Assembly (NCBI RefSeq): GCF_036181745.1 | Contig: NZ_CP108080.1 | Coordinates: forward strand, 4,777,501 to 4,841,500 | DNA: 64,000 bases | Direction of reading: 5' to 3' | DNA from: Streptomyces sp. NBC_00259 | GTDB lineage: Bacteria; Actinomycetota; Actinomycetes; Streptomycetales; Streptomycetaceae | Shown: in pieces, positions 17,189-25,186 of the stretch | Layout: each line of letters begins with the position of its first letter | How positions within the stretch are numbered: position 1 is the stretch's first letter | Position numbers and translations under genes: made by a program | Notes under the pieces: model-generated | What the model was told of the DNA's origin: nothing | The model's database searches: none | Seen by the model: only the letters and a program-made list of their open reading frames with translations

Positions 17189-18115
17189 CTACGGATTCCC
17201 GTCGTCCGGTGGCGAACCGGAAGGCGGCGAACCGGAGGGTGCTGAACCAGAGGGTGCTGAATCGGGGCGCGCTGAATCGGAGGGCGCCGGTGGGATCTCC
17301 CCGAACCGTGCGAGCGCCAACGCACCGCCCACCGAGATCGCGAAGCCCAGGACGGCGAGCCAGGCCATCCCCTCGCGCGGACGGTCGCCGAGCCAGACCA
17401 CACCGACCGCCGAGGGCAGCAGGGTCTCCGCCAGCACCAGGCCCGCGGTCGCCGTGGTCACCGAGCCGCGGGCGAACGCCGAGGTCAGGAGCAGAAACGC
17501 GGCCGCTCCGCCGAGCAGCAGCGCGTACAGCGCGGGGCTGGTGAAGTCCACCTCGTCCAGCAGCCGCACCGCGACCTCCGGCACCCCGAAGCCGATCCCC
17601 GCGCCCGCGCCCAGCACCAGCGCCCGTGATCGTCCGGGCAGCCGGCCCGCCGCCGCGCCGATCAGCAGCACGGCGACCGCCGTGACCAGCAGTGCCCACT
17701 GCAGCCAGGGCGGCGCGGGCGTCTCGCCCTCCGGGCCCGAGGCCAGCCCCAGCATCGCGAGCCCCAGGCAGACCAGGGCGACCGCCGTCCATTCGGTACG
17801 GGTCAGCCGCACCGCCAGCACGCGGGTCGCCAGCACCGCCGTGACCGCCAGGCTCGCGGCGAGCGCCGCGCCCACCGCGTAGATGGGAATCAGCCGCAAC
17901 GCCACGATCTGCAGCGCGAATCCCGCCCCGTCGAGGGCGAGTCCGGCGAGGTAACGCCACTGCCGTACCGCGCGCAGGAACAGCGCGGCGTCCACCCCCG
18001 AGGCCGCGCCCGGCTCGCCCGGTTCGACGGCCGCCCGCGCGGCGACGGCCTGGAGGACCGTGGCCGTGCCGTAGCAGACCGATGCCGCGATCGCGCAAAG
18101 CATTCCAAAGACCAC
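17189..18115 (-). CDS. DMT/EamA-type membrane transporter
   Basis: The 308-aa protein has about nine to ten hydrophobic helices in two halves, the drug/metabolite-transporter layout (MVFGMLCAIAASVCYGTATV at the N-terminus; a Gly/Ala-rich repeat half around residues 130-280). The substrate cannot be told. The tail SAPSGSAPSGSPPSGSPPDD encodes a small 5-residue repeat (DNA 17195-17270), expected to be disordered. It converges on MocR with only 11 bp between stops. Confidence 0.82.
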   Translation of the reverse strand: MVFGMLCAIAASVCYGTATVLQAVAARAAVEPGEPGAASGVDAALFLRAVRQWRYLAGLALDGAGFALQIVALRLIPIYAVGAALAASLAVTAVLATRVLAVRLTRTEWTAVALVCLGLAMLGLASGPEGETPAPPWLQWALLVTAVAVLLIGAAAGRLPGRSRALVLGAGAGIGFGVPEVAVRLLDEVDFTSPALYALLLGGAAAFLLLTSAFARGSVTTATAGLVLAETLLPSAVGVVWLGDRPREGMAWLAVLGFAISVGGALALARFGEIPPAPSDSARPDSAPSGSAPSGSPPSGSPPDDGNP

Positions 18116-18235
18116 AAAACGACTCTAGACGTGGAGTGTTTGTGGACCGGGCTTACGGCCGGGCGGCGCGGCCCTCTAGTGTGTGCGGCGATCGTTGACT
18201 GGCTTGATGTGTACAAGGACGGGGAGGCCGGAAGG

Positions 18236-18526
18236 ATGGCGCGGCGCAGGCTGAGGTCGGGCACAGTGGTGCTCGGCGGTATGGGGGTGCTCGCGGCGAC
18301 GCTCACATCCTGTGGCTCGGAGCCCGATGAGCGGTGCATCGATCCGGTGACGTACGAGGTGCTGCCCGACTACGAGTGCGACGACGACGGCAGTGGCAGT
18401 GGCAGCGGTGGCGGCCGCTACTACTACGGCGGAAGCGTCCACAGCGGCAAGGTCTCGGGCGGCAGTTACGACAAGGCGGCCGTGGACAGCGGGGGCTTCG
18501 GGTCCTCCGGCAGCGGCGGCGGCTGA
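18236..18526 (+). CDS. Small YgiB-like lipoprotein
   Basis: The 96-aa protein has a lipoprotein signal peptide ending in AATLTSCGS (Cys about residue 24), then a short Cys-containing segment (RCIDPVTYEVLPDYECDDD). A Gly/Ser/Tyr-rich tail (GGGRYYYGGSVHSG ... SGGFGSSGSGGG) follows. The tail resembles enterobacterial YgiB (DUF1190), whose gene precedes ygiC, just as this one precedes a YgiC-like ligase by 20 bp. Start ATG 18236 has GGGAGG about 7 bases upstream and begins a proper signal peptide. Homology is inferred from composition and gene order. Confidence 0.65.
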   Translation: MARRRLRSGTVVLGGMGVLAATLTSCGSEPDERCIDPVTYEVLPDYECDDDGSGSGSGGGRYYYGGSVHSGKVSGGSYDKAAVDSGGFGSSGSGGG

Positions 18527-18546
18527 GCCGGGACACGTACGCACCG

Positions 18547-19728
18547 ATGAAGCGCCACACCACAGAACCCCGCCCCGGCTGGCAGGAAACCGTCGAGGAG
18601 CAGGGCTGCATATACCCGCTCACCCGCTACCCCGACGGCTCCCTGCGCCCCTACTGGGACGAGAGCGCGTACTACGAGTTCTCGCTGCCCGAGGTCGAGG
18701 CGCTGGAGGAGGTCGTCGAGGAACTGCACACGATGTGCCTGGCAGCGGCCGCGCACATCGTGGAGCACGACCGCTTCGCCGACCTCGGCATCAAGGACGC
18801 CCGGCTGGCGAGGCGCGTCGCCGAGTCCTGGCGGCGCCGCGCCGAACTGCCGTCGCTCTACGGCCGGTTCGACCTGCGCTACGACGGCACCGGCCCCGCC
18901 AAGATGCTGGAGTACAACGCCGACACCCCCACCTCGCTGGTGGAGGCGGCCAGCCCCCAGTGGTTCTGGATGGAGGAGCGCTTCCCCGGCGCCGACCAGT
19001 GGAACTCCCTCCACGAGCGCCTCGTCGCGGCCTGGAAGCGGCAGGCCCCGCTGCTGCCGCCCGGGCCGCTGCACTTCGTGCACTCCGACGGGGACGAGCT
19101 CGGCGAGGACCTGATGACGGTCGCGTATCTGCGCGAGACGGCTCAGCAGGCCGGGCTCGCCACCGAGGCGCTGTCCGTCGAACGGATCGGCTGGGACCGG
19201 CTGTCCGGCCGCTTCGTCGACGACCGGCTCCGCTTCATCCGCAGCTGCTTCAAGCTGTATCCGTGGGAGTGGCTGACGACGGACCGCTTCGGCCCGTACG
19301 TCCTGGACACCCTGGACAACGGCGGCGGCACCGGCACCACCTGCTGGATCGAGCCCGCCTGGAAGATGCTGCTCTCCAACAAGGCGCTGCTCGCGGTGCT
19401 GTGGGAGCTCTACCCCGGGCACCCGAACCTGCTGCCCGCCTATCTCGACGGCCCGCGCGAACTCGCCGCCACCGGCGGCTATGTCGCCAAACCGCTCCTC
19501 GGCCGCGAAGGCGCCGGCGTCACCGTCCACGAGCCGGGCGCGGACCCCGTCATGCGGGACGAGCCCTGCTGCTACCAGGAGTTGGCACCGCTGCCGGACT
19601 TCGACGGCAACCGGGTCGTGCTCGGCGCGTGGGTCGTCGAGGACGAGGCCGCCGGGCTCGGCATCCGTGAGTCGTCGGGACTGATCACGGACGAGTACGC
19701 GCGCTTCCTTCCGCACGTGATCCTCTAG
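18547..19728 (+). CDS. Glutathionylspermidine synthase-like ATP-grasp ligase (YgiC/YjfC type)
   Basis: The 393-aa protein matches the glutathionylspermidine-synthase preatp-grasp family. RPYWDESAYYEFS lies near the N-terminus, followed by LYGRFDLRYDG, KMLEYNADTPTSLVEAA (very characteristic), EPAWKMLLSNKALLAVLW and VAKPLLGREGAGVTV. These genes lack the amidase half of true GspSA. Streptomycetes make mycothiol rather than glutathione, so the amine and acid it joins are unknown. It is co-transcribed with the small lipoprotein upstream. ATG 18547 begins MKRHTTEPRPGW, matching the family start. Confidence 0.88.
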   Translation: MKRHTTEPRPGWQETVEEQGCIYPLTRYPDGSLRPYWDESAYYEFSLPEVEALEEVVEELHTMCLAAAAHIVEHDRFADLGIKDARLARRVAESWRRRAELPSLYGRFDLRYDGTGPAKMLEYNADTPTSLVEAASPQWFWMEERFPGADQWNSLHERLVAAWKRQAPLLPPGPLHFVHSDGDELGEDLMTVAYLRETAQQAGLATEALSVERIGWDRLSGRFVDDRLRFIRSCFKLYPWEWLTTDRFGPYVLDTLDNGGGTGTTCWIEPAWKMLLSNKALLAVLWELYPGHPNLLPAYLDGPRELAATGGYVAKPLLGREGAGVTVHEPGADPVMRDEPCCYQELAPLPDFDGNRVVLGAWVVEDEAAGLGIRESSGLITDEYARFLPHVIL

Positions 19729-19749
19729 GTCGTGTCAGACACGGCCTAG
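19725..19749. terminator. 25-bp palindrome at the ligase stop codon
   Basis: CTAGGTCGTGTC-A-GACACGGCCTAG is palindromic apart from one G-T pair; its left CTAG contains the TAG stop of the ligase. It may act as terminator. Its right arm is part of the target duplication of the 92-bp element that follows. Confidence 0.6.
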
Positions 19750-19752
19750 GGG

Positions 19753-19844
19753 CAATACCAGTGACTTTGGCGCCCGGCGGAGGCCCCATGGGCGATGTTT
19801 CCGCACGTCAGAGCTTCGAGTGGCTCGTTAAGTCACTGGCATTG
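19753..19844. mobile_element. 92-bp MITE-like element, copy 1
   Basis: The 92-bp sequence starts CAATACCAGTGACTT and ends AAGTCACTGGCATTG, 15-bp terminal inverted repeats with one mismatch. It is flanked by a perfect 10-bp direct repeat GGCCTAGGGG (19743-19752 and 19845-19854), the expected target-site duplication. It is identical over all 92 bp to the copy at 27130-27221. No coding capacity beyond a trivial frame. It lies between the 3' ends of convergent genes. The autonomous parent is not in the window; 10-bp duplications would suit an IS4-like transposase, but this is a guess. Confidence 0.85.
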
Positions 19845-19850
19845 GGCCTA

Positions 19851-19880
19851 GGGGCGGTGGTCCACCGGGACCACCGCCCC
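19851..19880 (-). terminator. rocD terminator
   Basis: GGGGCGGTGGTCC (19851-19863), loop ACCG, GGACCACCGCCCC (19868-19880): a perfect 13-bp stem just after the rocD stop. The element's right target duplication overlaps its outer edge. Confidence 0.88.
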
Positions 19881-19885
19881 CGGGG

Positions 19886-21094
19886 TCACTCTCCGGCCAG
19901 CACCGCGCGCAGCTGGTCGAGTCCCCAGTCCAGGTCCTCCTTGCTGATCACCAACGGTGGGGCGATCCGGATCGTCGAGCCGTGGGTGTCCTTCACCAGG
20001 ACACCGCGGTCCATGAGCTTCTCGGAGACCTCCCGGCCCGTGCCGCGCGAGGGGGCGATGTCGATCCCCGCCCACAGTCCGCGCCCGCGCACCGCGTCCA
20101 CCGATCCGCCGCCCACCAGCAGACCCAGCTCGTGGTGCAGATGGTCGCCCAGCTCGGTCGCCCGCTGCTGGAACTCGCCGCTGCGCAGCATGGCGATGAC
20201 CTCCAGAGCCACCGCGCAGGCCAGCGGATTGCCGCCGAACGTCGAACCGTGCTCGCCCGGCCGGTACACCCCGAGCACCTCGGAGGAGGACACGACCGCC
20301 GAGACGGGCACGACACCCCCGCCCAGCGCCTTGCCCAGGATGTACATGTCGGGGACGACACCCTCGTGCTCACAGGCGAAGGTGCGGCCCGTACGGCCCA
20401 GGCCGGACTGGATCTCATCGGCGATGAACAGCACGTTCCGCTCGCGGGTCAGCTCCCGCACCCCGGCGAGATAGCCCGGCGGCGGCACCAGGACGCCTGC
20501 CTCGCCCTGGATCGGCTCCAGCAGCACCGCCACGGTGTTGGCGCTGACCGCATGCTCCAGGGCCGTGAGATCGCCGTACGGCACGATCTCGAAGCCCGGC
20601 GTGTACGGACCGAAGTCGGCCCGCGCCTCCGCGTCGGTGGAGAAGCTGATGATCGTCGTCGTACGCCCGTGGAAGTTGTTCGCGGCGACGACGATCTTCG
20701 CCTGGCCGGGCGGAACGCCCTTGACCTGGTAGCCCCACTTGCGGGCGGTCTTCACGGCGGTCTCCACCGCTTCCGCCCCCGTGTTCATGGGCAGCACCAT
20801 CTCCATGCCGCACAGCTCCGCCAGCTGCGTACAGAAGTCGGCGAACCGGTCGTGGTGGAATGCGCGGGAGGTCAGCGTCACCCGCTCCAGCTGGGCCTTC
20901 GCGGCGTCGATCAGCCGCTGGTTGCCATGGCCGAAGTTGATCGCCGAGTAGCCGGCGAGCATGTCGAGGAAGCGGCGCCCCTCGACGTCCGTCATCCACG
21001 CACCGTCCGCCGACGCGACGACGATGGGCAGCGGGTGGTAGTTGTGGGCGCTGTGCGCCTCCGCGGAGGCGATGGCTCTCTCCGTTGCAGACAC
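19886..21094 (-). CDS. rocD: Ornithine aminotransferase
   Basis: A class-III PLP aminotransferase of 402 aa converting ornithine to glutamate-semialdehyde in arginine catabolism and proline linkage. Motifs: YSAINFGHGNQRLIDA, MNTGAEAVETAVKTARKWGY, FHGRTTTIISFS, LLEPIQGEAGV, IADEIQSGLGRTG, and the PLP lysine in ILGKALGGGVVPVSAV; these match RocD better than generic class III enzymes. Start is GTG 21094 (MSATERAIASAEAHS) with GGAGA upstream. It is divergent from glyA; stand-alone here. Confidence 0.92.
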   Translation of the reverse strand: MSATERAIASAEAHSAHNYHPLPIVVASADGAWMTDVEGRRFLDMLAGYSAINFGHGNQRLIDAAKAQLERVTLTSRAFHHDRFADFCTQLAELCGMEMVLPMNTGAEAVETAVKTARKWGYQVKGVPPGQAKIVVAANNFHGRTTTIISFSTDAEARADFGPYTPGFEIVPYGDLTALEHAVSANTVAVLLEPIQGEAGVLVPPPGYLAGVRELTRERNVLFIADEIQSGLGRTGRTFACEHEGVVPDMYILGKALGGGVVPVSAVVSSSEVLGVYRPGEHGSTFGGNPLACAVALEVIAMLRSGEFQQRATELGDHLHHELGLLVGGGSVDAVRGRGLWAGIDIAPSRGTGREVSEKLMDRGVLVKDTHGSTIRIAPPLVISKEDLDWGLDQLRAVLAGE

Positions 21095-21294
21095 GGGGTC
21101 TCCGTTCGTACGTCGGCGTGGGTCGCCGGATCGCTGGCGCGTACCAGGGCCTGGGTGGGTGCCTCTTTCTATCGTCGCTCGGTCACCAGGTGAAGAAACA
21201 TCGGGCTTCGCACGGGACTCGCCGGAGACCTTCCCGTTTCCCCGGGGTTTGCGCACCCGTGCCCGGGCCGCGTGGCCGCCGAGAGTAAGCTGGG

Positions 21295-21380
21295 CGGTAC
21301 GCACGGCGACTGGCGTACGCGGAACCGACCGCGGTGGAGCCGTGCGCGGCAGAACCTACGGGTGCCGCCCGCCTGGGCAC
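21295..21380 (+). ncRNA. ZTP (pfl motif) riboswitch in the glyA leader
   Basis: The leader carries both conserved halves of the ZTP/ZMP riboswitch: GGCGACTGGCG (21306-21316 region) in the 5' half and CCGCCCGCCTGGGCA (21364-21378) in the 3' half. Pairings are visible: P1 GCACGGC (21301-21307) with GCCGTGC (21339-21345); P2 CGCGG (21318-21322) with CCGCG (21329-21333); P3 GGTGCC (21360-21365) with GGCACC (21375-21380). This class senses the purine intermediate ZMP/ZTP, which accumulates when 10-formyl-THF is short, and switches on one-carbon genes; glyA is a known partner gene. GCACC of P3 can alternatively pair with GGTGC at 21384-21388, a possible switch hairpin before the ribosome site. Confidence 0.92.
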
Positions 21381-21415
21381 CGCGGGTGCACTCATCACCT
21401 GCCCCGGAGGACGCC

Positions 21416-22690
21416 ATGACGCTTTCCGCTCAGCACAGCCATCCCGCGCTCACCGCCGCCGACCCCGAACTGGCCGCGCTCATCGGCGCCGAGGAACGGC
21501 TCCAGGCCGACACCCTGCGGCTCATCCCCAGCGAGAACTATGTGTCGCAGGCGGTTCTCGAAGCCTCCGGCACCGTCCTCCAGAACAAGTACAGCGAGGG
21601 CTACCCCGGGCGCCGCTACTACGAGGGCCAGCAGAACATCGACCAGGTCGAGCTGCTCGCGATCGCCCGCGCCAGGTCCCTGTTCGGCGTCGAGCACGCC
21701 AACGTCCAGCCCTACTCCGGCTCCCCGGCCAACCTGGCCGTCTATCTCGCCTTCGCCGAGCCCGGCGACACCGTGATGGGCATGGCTCTCCCGATGGGCG
21801 GCCACCTCACCCATGGGTGGGGCGTGTCCGCCACCGGGAAGTGGTTCCGCGGCGTGCAGTACGGCGTGCGCCACGACACGGGCCTCATCGACTTCGACGA
21901 GGTGCGCGAACTGGCCCTCAAGGAGCGGCCGAAGCTCATCTTCTGCGGTGGCACCGCCCTTCCCCGCACCATCGACTTCGCGGCCTTCGGCGAGATCGCC
22001 CGCGAGTGCGGTGCGGTGCTCGTCGCCGATGTCGCCCACATCGCCGGCCTGATCGCGGGCGGCGCGCACCCGTCGCCGGTCCCGTACGCCGACGTGATCT
22101 CCACGACCACCCACAAGACGCTGCGCGGGCCGCGCGGCGCCATGCTGATGTCCCGTGAGGAACACGCCAAGGCGATCGACAAGGCCGTCTTCCCCGGCCT
22201 CCAGGGCGGCCCGCACAACCAGACCACCGCCGCCATCGCGGTCGCCCTGCACGAGGCGGCCCAGCCCTCCTTCCGTGACTACGCGCACGCGGTCGTCGCC
22301 AACGCCAGGGCCCTCGCCGAGGCGCTGCTCGCCCGTGGCTTCGACCTCGTCTCCGGCGGCACCGACAACCATCTGATCCTGATGGACCTCACGTCCAAGG
22401 ACGTCCCGGGCAAGGTGGCGGCGAAGGCGCTGGACCGGGCGGGGATCGTGGTCAACTACAACACCGTCCCGTACGACCCGCGGAAGCCCTTCGACCCCTC
22501 GGGCGTCCGCATCGGCACCCCCTCCCTCACCTCGCGCGGTCTCACCGCCGAGCAGATGCCGGCCGTCGCCGCCTGGATCGACCGCGGCGTCACGGCGGCC
22601 CGCACGGGCGACGAGGACGCCCTCGCCGTGATCCGCGCCGAGGTCGCCGACCTGATGTCCGCCTTCCCGGCCCCCGGCCTCCCGGCCTAG
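21416..22690 (+). CDS. glyA: Serine hydroxymethyltransferase
   Basis: GlyA converts serine plus THF to glycine plus 5,10-methylene-THF, the main entry of one-carbon units. The protein is 424 aa. Motifs: LRLIPSENYVSQAVLEASG, YSEGYPGRRYYEGQQNID, the PLP lysine in STTTHKTLRGPRG, and VNYNTVPYDPRKPFDPSG. The start ATG 21416 follows GGAGGA at 21406-21411 and matches the family's N-terminus. The ZTP riboswitch directly upstream ties expression to ZMP level. Confidence 0.95.
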   Translation: MTLSAQHSHPALTAADPELAALIGAEERLQADTLRLIPSENYVSQAVLEASGTVLQNKYSEGYPGRRYYEGQQNIDQVELLAIARARSLFGVEHANVQPYSGSPANLAVYLAFAEPGDTVMGMALPMGGHLTHGWGVSATGKWFRGVQYGVRHDTGLIDFDEVRELALKERPKLIFCGGTALPRTIDFAAFGEIARECGAVLVADVAHIAGLIAGGAHPSPVPYADVISTTTHKTLRGPRGAMLMSREEHAKAIDKAVFPGLQGGPHNQTTAAIAVALHEAAQPSFRDYAHAVVANARALAEALLARGFDLVSGGTDNHLILMDLTSKDVPGKVAAKALDRAGIVVNYNTVPYDPRKPFDPSGVRIGTPSLTSRGLTAEQMPAVAAWIDRGVTAARTGDEDALAVIRAEVADLMSAFPAPGLPA

Positions 22691-22778
22691 CCCCACCCGG
22701 GCTCTGCCGCCCCACCCGGGCTCTGCCGCCCCACCCGGGCTCTGCCGCCCCACCCGGGCTCCGCCGTCCCACCCGGGC
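22691..22778. repeat. 19-bp tandem repeat after glyA
   Basis: CCCCACCCGGGCTCTGCCG is present three times exactly (22691, 22710, 22729), a fourth time with one change (22748), and as a partial fifth copy. It sits in the gap between converging genes. Each unit holds the palindrome CCCGGG. Likely slippage expansion; copy number may vary between strains. Confidence 0.9.
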
Positions 22779-22848
22779 GCCCGCGCGGTGTCCGGGTGTC
22801 CGGGTGGCCGGCAGGGGCTGGAGAGGGCCTGGAGGTCCGGCAGCGGTC

Positions 22849-23562
22849 CTAGAGGTCCAGGAGCTGCCGGCGGGGCCCGTCGTCCCGCTCACGGCCGCGC
22901 GGGCCGGACAGCGGGTGGGGCAGGCGGGCAGCGAGGGGACGCAGGGCCAGACCGAGGGCCAGGCCCAGGGCGAGGCCCGGTATCGCCCACCACCAGTCGG
23001 TGGAGCCGGTGGAACCGGTGGAGCCGGCCGATGCAGCGGGCGGTGGGGTCGCGGTGCCGCCGTCCTGCCAGGACGAGTCCGGTGGCATGCCCGGCCCGCC
23101 CAGCTCGGTGCTCTTCTCGCCCATCACACCGAGGCTCGTCAGCAGCCGGGTCAGCTCGGCCGGCTTCGCCGCCTTGTGCCACACCCCGTCGTACGAATCC
23201 GGCAGTCCGGCCGCCGAATGGACCCAGACCGTGCGGGCGTCGTCGGACGGATAGACGCGGTCCAGCCGCCAGGGACTGATGTCGTGGGCCATCCACGTCA
23301 CATTGATCTGGCGCACCCCCGTCACCGAGTCCAGGCCCGGCGGCCGGTCCTTCCCGCCGGCGGAGCCGGAGCGCAGCAGCGAGGACAGCTGCCCGTACTC
23401 CGGTGCCGAGGCGTAGAGCGCGGTCGCCTCGCCGCTCTCGGGTGAGACGATCAGCACGCTCGTCGGGCCCCCGGCCACCGCGCCGGGAGCGAGGAACAGG
23501 GCCGCACCGAGGGTCAGGCCCAGCAGTGCCACCAGTGCGGCGAGTCGTCGAAGCAGTCCCAT
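22849..23562 (-). CDS. Secreted, C-terminally membrane-anchored protein of unknown function
   Basis: The 237-aa protein has a signal peptide (MGLLRRLAALVALLGLTLGA, cleavage near residue 30). An extracellular domain includes SVLIVSPESGEATALYAS and VTWMAHDISPWRLDRVYP, then come a Gly/Ser/Thr repeat (STGSTGST), one transmembrane helix (WWWAIPGLALGLALGLAL) and an Arg-rich tail. ATG 23562 is used because it opens the signal peptide and has GGGGAG just before it. It lies 121 bp downstream of the anti-sigma gene on the same strand and may belong to the same cell-surface stress unit. I do not recognise the family. Confidence 0.75.
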   Translation of the reverse strand: MGLLRRLAALVALLGLTLGAALFLAPGAVAGGPTSVLIVSPESGEATALYASAPEYGQLSSLLRSGSAGGKDRPPGLDSVTGVRQINVTWMAHDISPWRLDRVYPSDDARTVWVHSAAGLPDSYDGVWHKAAKPAELTRLLTSLGVMGEKSTELGGPGMPPDSSWQDGGTATPPPAASAGSTGSTGSTDWWWAIPGLALGLALGLALRPLAARLPHPLSGPRGRERDDGPRRQLLDL

Positions 23563-23683
23563 GTCTCCCCCTGCCGACGCCGGCGCGGTACGGACCGTCC
23601 GCACCCTGTCCGCGTCACTTCTGGTACACCGCCCGAGCCCTCCGGGTTCCCACTGCGCCCCGACTTCCTCCGCCCCGATGTCC

Positions 23684-24505
23684 TCAGGGCATGGACTCCG
23701 CGATCTCCCGCCCGCGTGCCATGTCGGCCTCGCCCTCCAGCCGCAGCGTCGTCCGCCCGTCGGCGGACATCCACAGCAGCGTCGGCCCCGCCGTCCGCCG
23801 CGACTCGGTCCACCGCTGCCCGGCCCCGCCGGTCAGCGGGAACCTGAGCACATGCGGCTCCGCGAACCACAGCGCGGTCCGTCCGCCGGACAGCTCCAGC
23901 CACTGCGGACGGATCCGCACCTGCTTGGAGAAGCCGAGGTCCAGCCGGGCCGGGAAGACATCGAGCCTGACGGTGCTGCCCGCCCGCCCGTACCAGCACA
24001 GGCTGACCGTGCTGCGGCCGCCCGGGACCGCGCTCACCGACACCGCGTCCGGCTCGCCGAGTGCCCGCGGCGCGCGGGGCACGAAGCCCGCCCGCCGTCC
24101 GGCCTCGGCCGCCGAAACCGGCTCCCGGCACGCGGGAAGCGCCGCGCCCGGCGGAGGCGACGCCGAGGGGTCGTAACGCACCTGGACGCCGCCGAAGCCG
24201 AACCAGTCCGCGACGGCGGCCCGGACCGGGGGAGTGAGGACGAGCACCACCAGCACGCCGGAGAGCGTGACGGTCAGCGTCCGCCACCTGCGCCGGATCC
24301 ACGAAGCGACCCGGCGGCGGACGGGCACCGTCTCCGCCACGGGAACCGGCACCGACTCCGCGATCATCCGGGCGAGCACCCGCTCGGCCATCGTCCCGCC
24401 GTCGACGTCCGGCAGCGGCAGTCGGCGCCCCAGCTCCCTCAGCTCGTCCTCCAGCGCGTCCCCGGGCCCGGGCCCGGGGACGGGCGGCAGCTCCCGCTCA
24501 GCCAT
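23684..24505 (-). CDS. Probable membrane anti-sigma factor
   Basis: The 273-aa product of the gene overlapping the ECF sigma gene by 8 bp. It has a short cytoplasmic part (about residues 1-95), one transmembrane helix (TLTVTLSGVLVVLVL, about 96-115) and an extracytoplasmic domain with several Trp and GGRSTVSLCWYGRAG. No CHCC zinc motif is visible, so it is not a ZAS-type anti-sigma. Role is inferred from the coupled sigma gene and topology: it would hold the sigma factor at the membrane until an envelope signal. Start MAERELPPVPG follows GAGGACC. Confidence 0.7.
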   Translation of the reverse strand: MAERELPPVPGPGPGDALEDELRELGRRLPLPDVDGGTMAERVLARMIAESVPVPVAETVPVRRRVASWIRRRWRTLTVTLSGVLVVLVLTPPVRAAVADWFGFGGVQVRYDPSASPPPGAALPACREPVSAAEAGRRAGFVPRAPRALGEPDAVSVSAVPGGRSTVSLCWYGRAGSTVRLDVFPARLDLGFSKQVRIRPQWLELSGGRTALWFAEPHVLRFPLTGGAGQRWTESRRTAGPTLLWMSADGRTTLRLEGEADMARGREIAESMP

Positions 24506-25112
24506 GGTCCTCACCCCCTTCGGGGGCATCGGGCAGCAGCCGCTCCAGCTTGCGCAGCGCGCGGTTCAGCCGGGACTTGACCGTGCCGCGCGGCCAGCCC
24601 AGCGCCTGAGCGGTCTCGGACTCGTCCAGCTCCAGCAGATAGCGGTGGATCACGACCTGCCGATGCTCCTCGCCCAGCTCGTCCAGAGCGGCGAGCAGCC
24701 GCCCCCGGCGCTCGCCGGCCACCGCCGCGGCCGCCGGATCCGCCGTGTCCGGTATCAGCGGCTCCGCGGCGCCCAGCAGCATCGCCTCCCGCCCCGCCAG
24801 CTCCCGCATCCGCACCGCCGACCGCACTGTGTTCCTCGTCTCATTGACGACGATCCGGAGCAGCCACGGCCGGAAGGCCGAGCCCTCCCGGAAGCTGCCC
24901 AGTGACCTGTACGCCTTGAAGAAGGCGGACTGCACCACGTCCTCCGCGTCGGCACCCGCGCCGCAGGCCACCGCCGCGCGCAATGCCACCCGCGTGTACG
25001 CGCGCACCAGCTCCGCATACGCCTCGGGCTCCCCGGAACGTACGCGCGCGATCACCGCGGACTCGTCGACGACGGTCAGAGTGCGGCCCCCCTCCAGGGT
25101 CCCCTCCCGCAT
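24498..25112 (-). CDS. ECF-family RNA polymerase sigma factor
   Basis: A sigma-70 family protein of 204 aa with region 2 (GEPEAYAELVRAY ... DAEDVVQSAFFKAYRSLGSF, then FRPWLLRIVVNETRNTVRS) and region 4 (LDELGEEHRQVVIHRYLLEL ... QALGWPRGTVKSRLNRALRK). No sigma region 3, as expected for ECF factors. ATG 25112 (MREGTLEGGRTL) is preferred; a start 57 bp upstream is possible. It is first gene of a three-gene minus-strand unit with the anti-sigma and a surface protein, and diverges from trpS. Confidence 0.92.
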   Translation of the reverse strand: MREGTLEGGRTLTVVDESAVIARVRSGEPEAYAELVRAYTRVALRAAVACGAGADAEDVVQSAFFKAYRSLGSFREGSAFRPWLLRIVVNETRNTVRSAVRMRELAGREAMLLGAAEPLIPDTADPAAAAVAGERRGRLLAALDELGEEHRQVVIHRYLLELDESETAQALGWPRGTVKSRLNRALRKLERLLPDAPEGGEDHG

Positions 25113-25186
25113 GCTCACACCCTTGATACACCGCGCGCCGCCGATCGGTTCCCGACCTGTCGGCACCACCTGAGAGAATGCTGAAC

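Noticed and set aside
19761..19850. Small reading frame MGDVSARQSFEWLVKSLAL within the 92-bp element
   Set aside because: The frame runs out of the element into different flanking sequence in the two copies, has no ribosome site, and the element's identity includes non-coding ends; better explained as a mobile DNA element.
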